In this document: in pieces, positions 1-5,504 of the stretch | Position numbering within the stretch: position 1 is the stretch's first letter | Layout of the letters: each line of letters begins with the position of its first letter | Origin: Pleurocapsa sp. MO_226.B13 | GTDB lineage: Bacteria; Cyanobacteriota; Cyanobacteriia; Cyanobacteriales; Xenococcaceae | NCBI GenBank assembly: GCA_030064795.1 | Contig: JASJEI010000365.1 | Span: 1-6,906, forward strand | Direction of reading: 5' to 3' | DNA: 6,906 bases | Made by a program: the position numbers and the translations under genes | Notes under the pieces: generated by a model | Databases searched by the model: none | What the model saw: only the letters and a program-made list of their open reading frames with translations | What the model was told of the DNA's origin: nothing

Positions 1-100
1 GCTATGGCATCACTTCAACAACACCAACAACGGCTTTATCAGTTGGAATTTCAAGTTCAGACTTATTCCTACAATATTTCCTAAAAGTTTTGTCAGTCAA
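1..100. other. Continuation of broken tnsA or unidentified sequence inside the element
   Basis: On the minus strand, in the tnsA frame, there is an open run of 32 codons (98 down to the TAG at 2-4) beyond the TGA that truncates tnsA. Its end reads IPTDKAVVGVVEVMP. By position this could be the decayed stretch before the catalytic Asp of TnsA, since E. coli TnsA has a VM pair shortly before its STDF motif, but the similarity is too weak to assert. On the plus strand an open run from 1 to a TAA at 82-84 encodes a glutamine-rich 27-residue peptide with no recognisable features. Nothing here can be named with confidence. Confidence -1.
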
Positions 101-355
101 TCAGGGATACTGCTCTCTAATATCTTGTACTTCCTTACTCCACTCAAATATATAGAAAAGTCTCGACTCCCAATCTGACATTAAATGATGCGTGCGATCA
201 CTTTTCCAGCCAGGCGATCGTGATGCTCTACCCACAGACGGAAAATCTTGAATAGTTATCCAAGGCTTGTAGTCTTTTCCCCTACCTTTGCCCCTTCCTT
301 CTTTAACATATCGCTCAAACTTAGCGGTCGTCCAATCGTATCTGCTTCTAGCCAT
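101..355 (-). pseudogene. tnsA: Truncated TnsA, Tn7-like transposase endonuclease subunit (N-terminal part)
   Basis: TnsA is the endonuclease that cuts the 5' strands at Tn7 ends and works with TnsB as a heteromeric transposase. The 84 residues seen from the ATG at 355 match the start of E. coli TnsA as I remember it: a KEGRGKGRGKDY motif (E. coli KEGRGQGHGKDY), PWITIQ, FPSVGR, HHLMSDWE and ends DIREQYP (E. coli DIREQFP). The Glu of SDWE falls at residue 63, the same number as catalytic Glu63 of E. coli TnsA, which favours this ATG over an in-frame one at 370. A TGA at 101-103 stops translation directly after REQYP. The catalytic Asp, Gln and Lys further on, and the C-terminal TnsC-contacting domain, are therefore missing; full TnsA is about 270 residues. 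The same frame stays open for 32 more codons to a TAG at 2-4. The gene reads away from glmS, as tnsA does in Tn7. No good ribosome binding site is visible. It is a pseudogene unless the TGA is a sequencing error. Confidence -1.
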
Positions 356-397
356 GAGAAAACTGCACAATACAGAATTACTATGATTGTACAGCTT

Positions 398-416
398 GAG
401 TTACCAACTTTATTGT
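398..416 (-). repeat. TnsB-type binding site, inner copy
   Basis: The minus strand reads ACAATAAAGTTGGTAACTC. It lies 42 bp upstream of the tnsA ATG at 355, so a TnsB-family protein bound here would sit over or next to the tnsA promoter. I see no fourth good copy further in. Confidence -1.
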
Positions 417-427
417 TAATTTCTCTT

Positions 428-446
428 AAGTTACCAACTTTATTGT
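428..446 (-). repeat. TnsB-type binding site, middle copy
   Basis: The minus strand reads ACAATAAAGTTGGTAACTT, identical to the inner copy over 18 bases. Its spacing is 20 bp to the outer copy and 30 bp to the inner one. Closely packed sites are typical of Tn7R, whereas left ends have widely spaced sites. Confidence -1.
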
Positions 447-447
447 A

Positions 448-466
448 AAGTTACTAACTTTATTGT
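448..466 (-). repeat. TnsB-type binding site, outermost copy
   Basis: The minus strand reads ACAATAAAGTTAGTAACTT. It is the copy nearest the terminus, starting at base 10 of the element, and differs from the two inner copies at one base of the GTTGGTAAC core (GTTAGTAAC). The leading ACAATAAAGT matches the conserved half of Tn7 TnsB sites. It is 20 bp from the next copy. Confidence -1.
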
Positions 467-475
467 CATTCTACA

Positions 476-540
476 TTTATTGTAAATATTTTCTATTTGC
501 TACTCAACAGTGACGCTTTTCGCCAAATTTCTTGGCTGAT
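476..540 (-). other. attTn7-like attachment site at the glmS 3' end
   Basis: This covers the 24 bp between the element terminus and the glmS stop (476-499) plus the last codons of glmS, which encode NLAKSVTVE as in E. coli. In Tn7, TnsD binds this conserved glmS end and directs insertion about 25 bp beyond the stop codon, and the spacing here matches. Bases 476-480 (tttat) are the expected single visible copy of the 5-bp duplication. The binding range is inferred from E. coli Tn7. No terminator hairpin lies between the glmS stop and the element. Confidence -1.
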
Positions 541-2383
541 CGACATCTAAACCTTTGATCGCTGCAATGTGATAAGACAAGATCTGCAAGGGTACAACCG
601 CCAATACGGGAGAAATCAACTCATCTACCTCTGGTACGGTTAAAATATCATCAAAAGTATGGGCTGCTTCGGTAGCATTCATTGCCGTAGTCACGCCGAT
701 CAGACGGGCATCGCGGGCTTTGGCTTCTTGAGCGTTAGAAATTACCTTGTCGTAGACGCTTCCTGGCATAGCTACTGCGACTACAGGTACTGTATTATCC
801 AATAAAGCGATCGGGCCGTGTTTCATTTCCCCTGCGGGATAGGCTTCTGCGTGGATGTAAGAGATTTCTTTGAGTTTTAAGGCACCTTCCAGGGCGATGG
901 GGAAGTTAATTCCTCGTCCAATAAAGATAAAGTCTTCGGTTTCGGTAGTAAATTCGTGGGCTAATTCTTCGATCGCTTCGGCTTGGGTATCTAAAATAGT
1001 CTCGATCTGACTGGGTATGTGGCGTAAGGCTTCAATTATTTCCTCTATTTGGCTGTTGGATATCGTTTGACGACGATAGGCTAAATCTAAAGCCAGGAAA
1101 TAAAAGCTCATGACTTGAGCGATAAAGGTTTTAGTAGCAGCAACGCCAATTTCAATTCCCGCGTGGGTGTCGATAATGCGATCGCAGATTTGAGCAATAC
1201 TACTTTCAGCGCGGTTGGTAATCGCCAGTAGTTTGGCTTGAAATTTTGGTTTTAAATCTGCGCGTCTAGCTCTTTCGGACTCCAGTGCTGCAATGGTGTC
1301 GGCGGTTTCTCCAGATTGGGTAACGCCAATGGTTAAAGTGTGAGGAATTACTGGTTTGGGTGCATAACGAAACTCGGAGGCATAATCAATGGTGGTGGGA
1401 ATACCAGCAATTTGTTCTAAAAGGTATTTACCAACTAAGCCAGCATGCCAACTCGTACCGCAAGCGAGGATTTGAATATGTTCTAAATCGTCAGTGAGAT
1501 TCCCAGATAAACCGAGATTAATGGGACTAAAATTAGGATTTTCATCGGCGTGCCAATTGGGATTGATATAACTATCCAAGCAGTTTCTTACTACTGCTGG
1601 TTGCTCGTAGATTTCCTTGAGCATATAGTGACGGAAACCCTGTTTTTCTACCTGTATGGGATTCCAATCTAGGGTGCGGGGAAAACGAGAAACGCGATCG
1701 CCTGCAAAGCTATAGATTTCTACTCCCAAGGGTGTCAGTCTGGCAATTTCTTGATTTTCTAGATTGAGAATCGTGCGGGTGTGGGGCAATATTGCTGTCA
1801 TATCAGAGGCGCAGAAAAATTCCCCCTGTCCAAAACCCAATACTAGGGGTGCTTGTTGACGAGCCACAATTAATTCGTAGGGATGTTCGGCACTGACTAC
1901 GGCGATCGCAAATGCGCCTTCTAGTTTAGAAATAGTTTTCTGGACAGCTTCCATTAGGGAATTAGAACTGTGCAAAAATATAGTAACTAAATGGGGAATT
2001 ACCTCGGTATCGGTTTCGGAACGAAATTCAATCCCCTTGCTAATCAGTTCTTCTTTGATTTCTAAATAATTTTCGATAATGCCATTTTGCACTACCGCCA
2101 AACTCAGGTCAGAATTTAAGTGTGGATGGGCGTTGTGTTCTTCAGGTTTACCATGAGTTGCCCAACGGGTATGCCCGATGCCTAGTTGTGCTTTATGTTC
2201 ATCTCGTTCTAGTTTTTCTCGCAGATTAAATAACTTCCCCTTGGCTTTGATGCAGTTAATTTTGCCCTCCTCAACTGTCGCTACCCCCGCAGAGTCATAA
2301 CCCCGATATTCTAATCGTTCCAAACCAGCAATTAAAATGTTTGTCGCTGCTTGAGTACCGATATAGCCGACAATTCCACACAT
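500..2383 (-). CDS. glmS: Glutamine--fructose-6-phosphate aminotransferase (isomerizing), GlmS
   Basis: This cytoplasmic enzyme converts fructose-6-phosphate and glutamine to glucosamine-6-phosphate and glutamate, the first step towards UDP-GlcNAc for peptidoglycan and other cell-envelope sugars. Its 627 residues are close to the E. coli 609. The N-terminus MCGIVGYIG supplies the Cys nucleophile of the class II glutamine amidotransferase domain (about 1-220), with HTRWATHG at 71-78 and QNGIIENY at 99-106. Two SIS isomerase domains follow. The first has CGTS at 308-311 and TQSGETADT at 355-363; the second has EGALKLKEISY near 499-509 and AEAYPAGEMKHGP at 512-524. The end AKSVTVE is canonical and intact. 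The start is fixed by the Cys directly after Met; no strong ribosome binding site precedes it. No glmS ribozyme is expected outside Firmicutes and none was recognised. It lies 73 bp downstream of the DUF3172 gene without an obvious terminator between them, so co-transcription is possible. A Tn7-like element sits directly behind its stop. Confidence -1.
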   Translation of the reverse strand: MCGIVGYIGTQAATNILIAGLERLEYRGYDSAGVATVEEGKINCIKAKGKLFNLREKLERDEHKAQLGIGHTRWATHGKPEEHNAHPHLNSDLSLAVVQNGIIENYLEIKEELISKGIEFRSETDTEVIPHLVTIFLHSSNSLMEAVQKTISKLEGAFAIAVVSAEHPYELIVARQQAPLVLGFGQGEFFCASDMTAILPHTRTILNLENQEIARLTPLGVEIYSFAGDRVSRFPRTLDWNPIQVEKQGFRHYMLKEIYEQPAVVRNCLDSYINPNWHADENPNFSPINLGLSGNLTDDLEHIQILACGTSWHAGLVGKYLLEQIAGIPTTIDYASEFRYAPKPVIPHTLTIGVTQSGETADTIAALESERARRADLKPKFQAKLLAITNRAESSIAQICDRIIDTHAGIEIGVAATKTFIAQVMSFYFLALDLAYRRQTISNSQIEEIIEALRHIPSQIETILDTQAEAIEELAHEFTTETEDFIFIGRGINFPIALEGALKLKEISYIHAEAYPAGEMKHGPIALLDNTVPVVAVAMPGSVYDKVISNAQEAKARDARLIGVTTAMNATEAAHTFDDILTVPEVDELISPVLAVVPLQILSYHIAAIKGLDVDQPRNLAKSVTVE

Positions 2384-2456
2384 AATTAAGAGTTGATTGA
2401 TAAATAAATTGTTTAATCGCCTCTAGTTTAGATCGAAAATTTTGAAAGTACCTGTT

Positions 2457-3041
2457 TTAAAAATTATCTGATTCTGGTATTGGGCCAGATTTGCCATTTT
2501 GATTGAGAAATAAATTACCCGCAGAATCGTTTTGATAGACACAGTCAATTTTAGGATTGCCTTCCAAAGGGCCAACGAAGCCAAAAGTGTTCATGCGTCT
2601 TTTACAATCTCTAACCTGTTCCGAACTTACTAGGTTTTGCTGTTCTAGTACTGACCAATTAGTACGTCGTAAAACACATCCAGGCTGCATCCGGGGTTGG
2701 GTGAGATAGACGCTAAAGGGATTGAGAGTCAAAAATACCCTCATATCAGTGACAACAGCACTGGCACCAAATTGCTGACAAACTTCAGGATTGGGGGCTT
2801 TACGGTCGATTTGCAGACTAGAATCAACTGTAGCTAAATTATCCGAACCAGTAGTTAGGTTGAGAGATAATCCAATTACAATACCGATGACAAAAACACT
2901 GGCTAAAACAGCGATTTTTGCCACATCTAGAGGACTTTTTTGATCGGGTGGATTGGGAGTGGAACGATAGTTGTTAGGAGGATCGTAACGATCTACTCGT
3001 TCTCGACTGCGATAATTACCGTTGCGGTTTCTACGGGCCAT
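2457..3041 (-). CDS. DUF3172 domain-containing membrane-anchored protein
   Basis: This 194-residue protein belongs, from memory of the family, to DUF3172, a cyanobacterial family without known function. The first 40 residues are rich in Arg, Asn and Pro (starting MARRNRNGNYRSRERV) and should stay in the cytoplasm. One hydrophobic helix follows at about 41-61. The remaining 130 residues would lie outside the membrane, in the periplasm or thylakoid lumen by the positive-inside rule. This part contains the conserved-looking stretches CQQFGASAVVTDMRVF (88-103), TLNPFSVYLTQPRMQPGC (105-122) and RMNTFGF (149-155). It also holds four Cys residues (88, 122, 146, 167), which could form two disulfides; that is an inference. 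The start is the first ATG with the basic MARRNR beginning, and no clear ribosome binding site is present. It is upstream of glmS on the same strand. No function is assigned. Confidence -1.
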   Translation of the reverse strand: MARRNRNGNYRSRERVDRYDPPNNYRSTPNPPDQKSPLDVAKIAVLASVFVIGIVIGLSLNLTTGSDNLATVDSSLQIDRKAPNPEVCQQFGASAVVTDMRVFLTLNPFSVYLTQPRMQPGCVLRRTNWSVLEQQNLVSSEQVRDCKRRMNTFGFVGPLEGNPKIDCVYQNDSAGNLFLNQNGKSGPIPESDNF

Positions 3042-3133
3042 AATAAGATTACTGATTAGCGATCGATCTAGTACAGTGATAAATTATTTCTAGTTTATCT
3101 TGCCTGAGATAGTAGTTTTTATTTCTGGGACTA

Positions 3134-3162
3134 TTGACTTGGCAAGACAACTTTTTTATTTT
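3134..3162 (+). promoter_or_regulatory. Possible promoter reading towards the tonB-family gene
   Basis: TTGACT at 3134-3139, a 17-bp spacer, then TATTTT at 3157-3162. The -35 and spacer are near consensus, while the -10 matches TATAAT at four of six positions. The -10 lies in the left arm of the 24-bp palindrome. The predicted start near 3169 would leave a leader of about 220 bases before the ATG at 3389, so a closer promoter may exist. This is a pattern match only. Confidence -1.
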
Positions 3163-3180
3163 AGGCGATCGCCTAAAATA
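3157..3180. repeat. 24-bp perfect palindrome centred on a HIP1 octamer
   Basis: The arms TATTTTAGGCGA and TCGCCTAAAATA are exact reverse complements meeting at the centre of GCGATCGC (3165-3172). No T-run follows the palindrome on either strand, so it is unlikely to be an intrinsic terminator. It could be an operator for a dimeric regulator acting on both flanking promoter candidates, or a chance extension of a HIP1 site. Confidence -1.
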
Positions 3181-3202
3181 GCAGATAAGTGTATTCTGTC
3201 AA
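3175..3202 (-). promoter_or_regulatory. Possible promoter for the DUF3172 gene (and perhaps glmS)
   Basis: On the minus strand there is a consensus TTGACA (3202-3197), a 16-bp spacer and TATTTT (3180-3175). The -10 lies in the right arm of the palindrome, mirroring the plus-strand candidate. The predicted start near 3168 would give a leader of about 127 bases to the ATG at 3041. This is a pattern match only. Confidence -1.
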
Positions 3203-3388
3203 TTGTTTATCGCTAAATTTGTTAATCTTAGAGTCAAGTAAAATTTTTATGTAATCTAATATAAAACAAAAATAAATTTTAATCTATTCAGCCTTGAATC
3301 TAGGGATGAATCACGATTTACCCCGACAAGATCTAGCTTTTATAAGATCCCAGTTTTTGTCCAAGTAGTTGGAAAAATGGTATGAGCA

Positions 3389-4360
3389 ATGACCAATCTA
3401 AAACCAGCACCTCAGCAAGATCGAGTCCGAGAAACTAAAACTAAGAACTATCGCGATTTTCGTTCTTTACACCTGTTTTTATTTATCCTGGCTTCGGCAA
3501 TTGTTCACGGTTTGATTTTGCTGCTTTTGGCTCGATACGAAGCTACTAAACTCGCACGAGAGGAAGTAGATCCCAAACCAATTGAATTTGTAGTCGTTCC
3601 TCCTGAAGAAAGCAGCGAAACACCACCAGAAACCGATAAACAAGCTAATGAAAATTCTGTCGCTCAACCCAATGACGAGCCGAAAAATACCACCCCCTCT
3701 GAGGAAATTGGTGAAGATTCCGTGTCTACTTCACCACCTCAGCCCGCACCCGCACCAGTACCGACTCCTCAAGTAGCCACACAACCCGCACCTACCCCCG
3801 AACCCGCATCTACCCCCGAACCGACAGAACCTCCAACTAACGAAGTGATGTCTGGTTCTGATGCTCCTGTTGCTTCACCTCAACCCACGGAACAAGAGCC
3901 AGTCGCGACTCGTCTGCCACCCGAACCAGAACCATCTCCTCCTGGTGGTAGTGCTGCGGATTTATTGGGAGGAGACTACAAAAGAACCCTAGCTGACGGG
4001 GGAGCAGATGCTTTTTTTAGTCCTGAAGCCTTAGCTCATGAAACTGTTCTCAATCCAGGTCAAATAGATGCTCTCAAAGGTCTCGATCTCAGTGCTTATT
4101 TTGCCGAAATTAAACGACGGGTAAAGAGTAACTGGCATCCATCCTATTCATCCCAAGAGCTTACGACTTATTTGACTTTTGATATCCAAAAAAATGGTCA
4201 AATTACAGGGTTAAGAGTAACCCAAAGCTCTGGTTCAGAAAAACTAGACCGCGAGTCCCTCACAGCAGTTCAAAATTCTGCCCCTTTCGATCCTCTTCCT
4301 GCTGAATTTCCCTTGGAAGCATTAGAGATTGAATTTAGTTTTAATATATATCTTTATTAA
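3389..4360 (+). CDS. TonB-family energy transducer protein
   Basis: TonB-type proteins span the periplasm and pass energy from an ExbB/ExbD proton channel in the inner membrane to outer-membrane receptors. The 323 residues show the standard layout. A short cytoplasmic N-terminus precedes one membrane helix (about 27-49) containing Ser36 and His40, the SxxxH spacing needed in E. coli TonB for coupling to ExbB. A Pro/Glu/Thr-rich periplasmic spacer (about 60-190) follows, with runs such as PAPAPVPTPQ and repeated TPEPA/TPEPT units. A TonB C-terminal domain (about 232-323) has WHP, an LTFDIQKNGQITGLRVTQSSG strand pair ending in SSG (281-283), LDRESL and a final FSFNIYLY. The ATG at 3389 is the first in frame after a TGA at 3383. 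The ExbB-family gene follows after 64 bp on the same strand, supporting a shared role. TolA-like proteins share this layout, so the substrate and exact subfamily (TonB versus TolA) are open. Confidence -1.
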   Translation: MTNLKPAPQQDRVRETKTKNYRDFRSLHLFLFILASAIVHGLILLLLARYEATKLAREEVDPKPIEFVVVPPEESSETPPETDKQANENSVAQPNDEPKNTTPSEEIGEDSVSTSPPQPAPAPVPTPQVATQPAPTPEPASTPEPTEPPTNEVMSGSDAPVASPQPTEQEPVATRLPPEPEPSPPGGSAADLLGGDYKRTLADGGADAFFSPEALAHETVLNPGQIDALKGLDLSAYFAEIKRRVKSNWHPSYSSQELTTYLTFDIQKNGQITGLRVTQSSGSEKLDRESLTAVQNSAPFDPLPAEFPLEALEIEFSFNIYLY

Positions 4361-4424
4361 TAAGATAGCTGGAGAGCGATGAGTTTAAGTCGCTCGCTGA
4401 CAACAACAAATCTGAAGAAAATTT

Positions 4425-5069
4425 ATGGAAACTATTTGGCAACTATTCAGAAGTGGTGGAGTGGTTATGTATCCCTTGTTGGGACTATCAATCTACTCGG
4501 TGGCAATGATTTTAGAGCGATCGCTTTTTTGGCTCAGAACCTCCCGCGAACAAGACAAGATAATTAAACAATTATTAAATCTTTACCGCGATGATACCGA
4601 AGCTGCCAAAGTAATGCTGCAACGTCATCTTAATCTATCTCTTGCCCGGATTTTCTTGGTTGCTTTATCTCTCAAAAGATCTACTCCCCAAAAATTCAAG
4701 TTGGCATTAGAGACTGCTGCTCAAGCAGAAGTCCCTGTCTTGAAACGTTTTAGCAATTCTTTTGAAACGGTGATTAGTGTTGCTCCTCTCTTGGGCTTGT
4801 TGGGGACGGTAATTGGTTTGATTACCTCATTGTCTTCTTTAAAATTAGGCGATATAGAATCATCCCAAGCAGCAGGGGTTACGGGAGGTATTGGCGAAGC
4901 CTTGACTTCCACCGCAGCGGGTTTAATCATTGCGATCGTCACTCTGTTTTTTGCCAGTATTTTTCGGGGACTTTATCTACAACAAATTGCCCTAATTCAA
5001 GAAGTCGGCGGACAGTTAGAACTAATTCACTTAGATAAAAGCGATCGCCAAGAAGTTTATACCCAATAA
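4425..5069 (+). CDS. exbB: MotA/TolQ/ExbB-family proton channel protein
   Basis: This family forms the inner-membrane proton channel that drives TonB or TolA. The 214 residues fit the family. The start METIWQLFRSGGVVMYPLLG resembles ExbB N-termini, with a first helix at about 13-30 followed by Glu31-Arg32, a cytoplasmic stretch at 33-112, a second helix at about 115-138 (VISVAPLLGLLGTVIGL) and a third at about 158-180 (EALTSTAAGLIIAI). Thr128, Glu158 and Thr163 align with the conserved polar pore residues of E. coli ExbB (Thr148, Glu176, Thr181). A purine-rich stretch GAAGAAAA about 5-12 bases before the ATG may serve as ribosome binding site. It lies 64 bp behind the TonB-family gene, with no terminator seen between them. 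The usual third partner, ExbD or TolR, does not follow. ExbB rather than TolQ is favoured by the TonB-like neighbour and length. Confidence -1.
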   Translation: METIWQLFRSGGVVMYPLLGLSIYSVAMILERSLFWLRTSREQDKIIKQLLNLYRDDTEAAKVMLQRHLNLSLARIFLVALSLKRSTPQKFKLALETAAQAEVPVLKRFSNSFETVISVAPLLGLLGTVIGLITSLSSLKLGDIESSQAAGVTGGIGEALTSTAAGLIIAIVTLFFASIFRGLYLQQIALIQEVGGQLELIHLDKSDRQEVYTQ

Positions 5070-5145
5070 AAAAAGCTCAGAGCAAAACTTTAATTTTCCT
5101 TCTCCATAAACCTAAAATAAATAGGAGCGACTATTTGTTACATTG
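5070..5145. other. Short spacer after exbB, no clear terminator
   Basis: An A-rich stretch with a small GCTC/GAGC repeat at the start that is too tight to form a useful hairpin. AGGAG at 5123-5127 is 18 bases before the next ATG, further than usual for a ribosome binding site. No exbD reading frame is present. Confidence -1.
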
Positions 5146-5313
5146 ATGAGCGATAGTTATTATGACTTTACTCTAAAACTCGATAACATCAAACACTTAT
5201 TCCAAGACCCAGAATTCGATCTTTTTCTGCCACAGACAGATTATACTTCTGGGATCGAGCGTATTGTTAACGAACTCAAACCAACATCTTTAACAGACAA
5301 AGAACGAAGCTAA
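5146..5313 (+). CDS. Small hypothetical protein, possibly a truncated gene start
   Basis: A 55-residue ORF starting MSDSYYDFTLKLDNIKHLF, containing DPEFDLFLPQTDYTSGIERI and ending DKERS at a TAA (5311-5313). It is acidic with no membrane helix or signal peptide. From memory it resembles the first 45-50 residues of a longer cyanobacterial hypothetical membrane protein family (beginning YYEFTL, with a SGIE motif, about 170-180 residues), but I cannot verify this. If so, the gene is broken here. One base beyond the TAA a second short frame (5315-5374) begins MAIPEIKNFLDIMF in the +1 frame, as a frameshifted continuation might, and then also ends. It may be a genuine small gene, but a decayed remnant is at least as likely. 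It lies 76 bp downstream of exbB on the same strand. Confidence -1.
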   Translation: MSDSYYDFTLKLDNIKHLFQDPEFDLFLPQTDYTSGIERIVNELKPTSLTDKERS

Positions 5314-5420
5314 TATGGCAATACCTGAAATTAAAAATTTTCTCGACATCATGTTCAATATAGTTGCTTTTTAGTAAAAAGTTTTGTCTGATTTATCGTC
5401 TATTTTCTCTCTGTAAATCC

Positions 5421-5444
5421 AAAAAAAAAGCGATCGAGATCGCT
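5421..5444 (-). terminator. Rho-independent terminator of the nucleoside transporter gene
   Basis: On the minus strand, AGCGAT, a CTCG loop and ATCGCT form a 6-bp stem with a four-base loop (5444-5429), followed by nine Ts (5429-5421 region). It lies about 60 bp past the stop of the nucleoside transporter gene. On the plus strand no T-run follows, so it should act in one direction only. Confidence -1.
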
Positions 5445-5504
5445 CTGTCGTATATTATGTTGTGTAATAACAAACTAAGCTATTAGATAAAGAAAAGCTA
5501 TCGA

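Larger units (their letters stand above)
356..475 (-). mobile_element. Right terminal region of a Tn7-like transposon
   Basis: Read on the minus strand from 475, the sequence begins TGTAGAATGACAATAAAG. Tn7 ends begin TGTGGGCGGACAATAAAG as I recall them: the TGT terminus and the ACAATAAAG at position 10 are in identical places. Three repeats of this TnsB-type site follow inwards (448-466, 428-446, 398-416). The tnsA fragment then starts at 355 and reads away from the end, which is the arrangement at Tn7R. The terminus lies 24 bp from the glmS stop codon; Tn7 in E. coli inserts about 25 bp past glmS. The adjoining 476-480 (tttat) would be one copy of the 5-bp target duplication. The tnsA promoter presumably lies within this region. 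The left end is outside the window. Confidence -1.
3042..3388. other. Divergent intergenic region between the DUF3172 and tonB-family genes
   Basis: A 347-bp AT-rich region between two divergently read genes, with no ORF of note. It contains a 24-bp perfect palindrome (3157-3180) with promoter-like hexamers on both strands, and a weaker inverted repeat GATAAA-N10-TTTATC at 3078-3099, 37 bp from the DUF3172 start. I found no convincing Fur box, although one would be of interest before a tonB-type gene. No RNA gene was recognised. Confidence -1.

Noticed and set aside
1..100. Possible PUA-like (ASCH/EVE) strand in the valine-rich minus-strand peptide ending VVGVVEVMP
   Set aside because: The stretch is too short, ends at a stop, and a valine-rich strand alone is no evidence for that fold.
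248..448. Plus-strand ORF of 66 codons
   Set aside because: It is antisense to the tnsA fragment and runs through the TnsB repeats; its repeated LPTLL peptide is just a translation of those repeats.
398..466. CRISPR array
   Set aside because: Only three short repeats with 1-11 bp between them at a transposon end; they are protein binding sites, not repeat-spacer units.
2384..2456. glmS ribozyme upstream of glmS
   Set aside because: The spacer is only 73 bp and the ribozyme is known from Firmicutes and relatives; no matching structure is visible.
3078..3099. GATAAA-N10-TTTATC inverted repeat as a Fur or other operator
   Set aside because: The 6-bp AT-rich arms are expected by chance here, and the repeat does not fit a Fur box.
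3479..3667. Minus-strand ORF inside the TonB-family gene
   Set aside because: It is a shadow of a well-supported gene with no domain or start signal.
4379..4567. Plus-strand ORF overlapping the start of exbB
   Set aside because: It is in a different frame from exbB, has no recognisable features, and the exbB frame has a clear family N-terminus.
4721..4942. Minus-strand ORF inside exbB
   Set aside because: It lies entirely opposite the conserved pore helices of exbB; a shadow frame.
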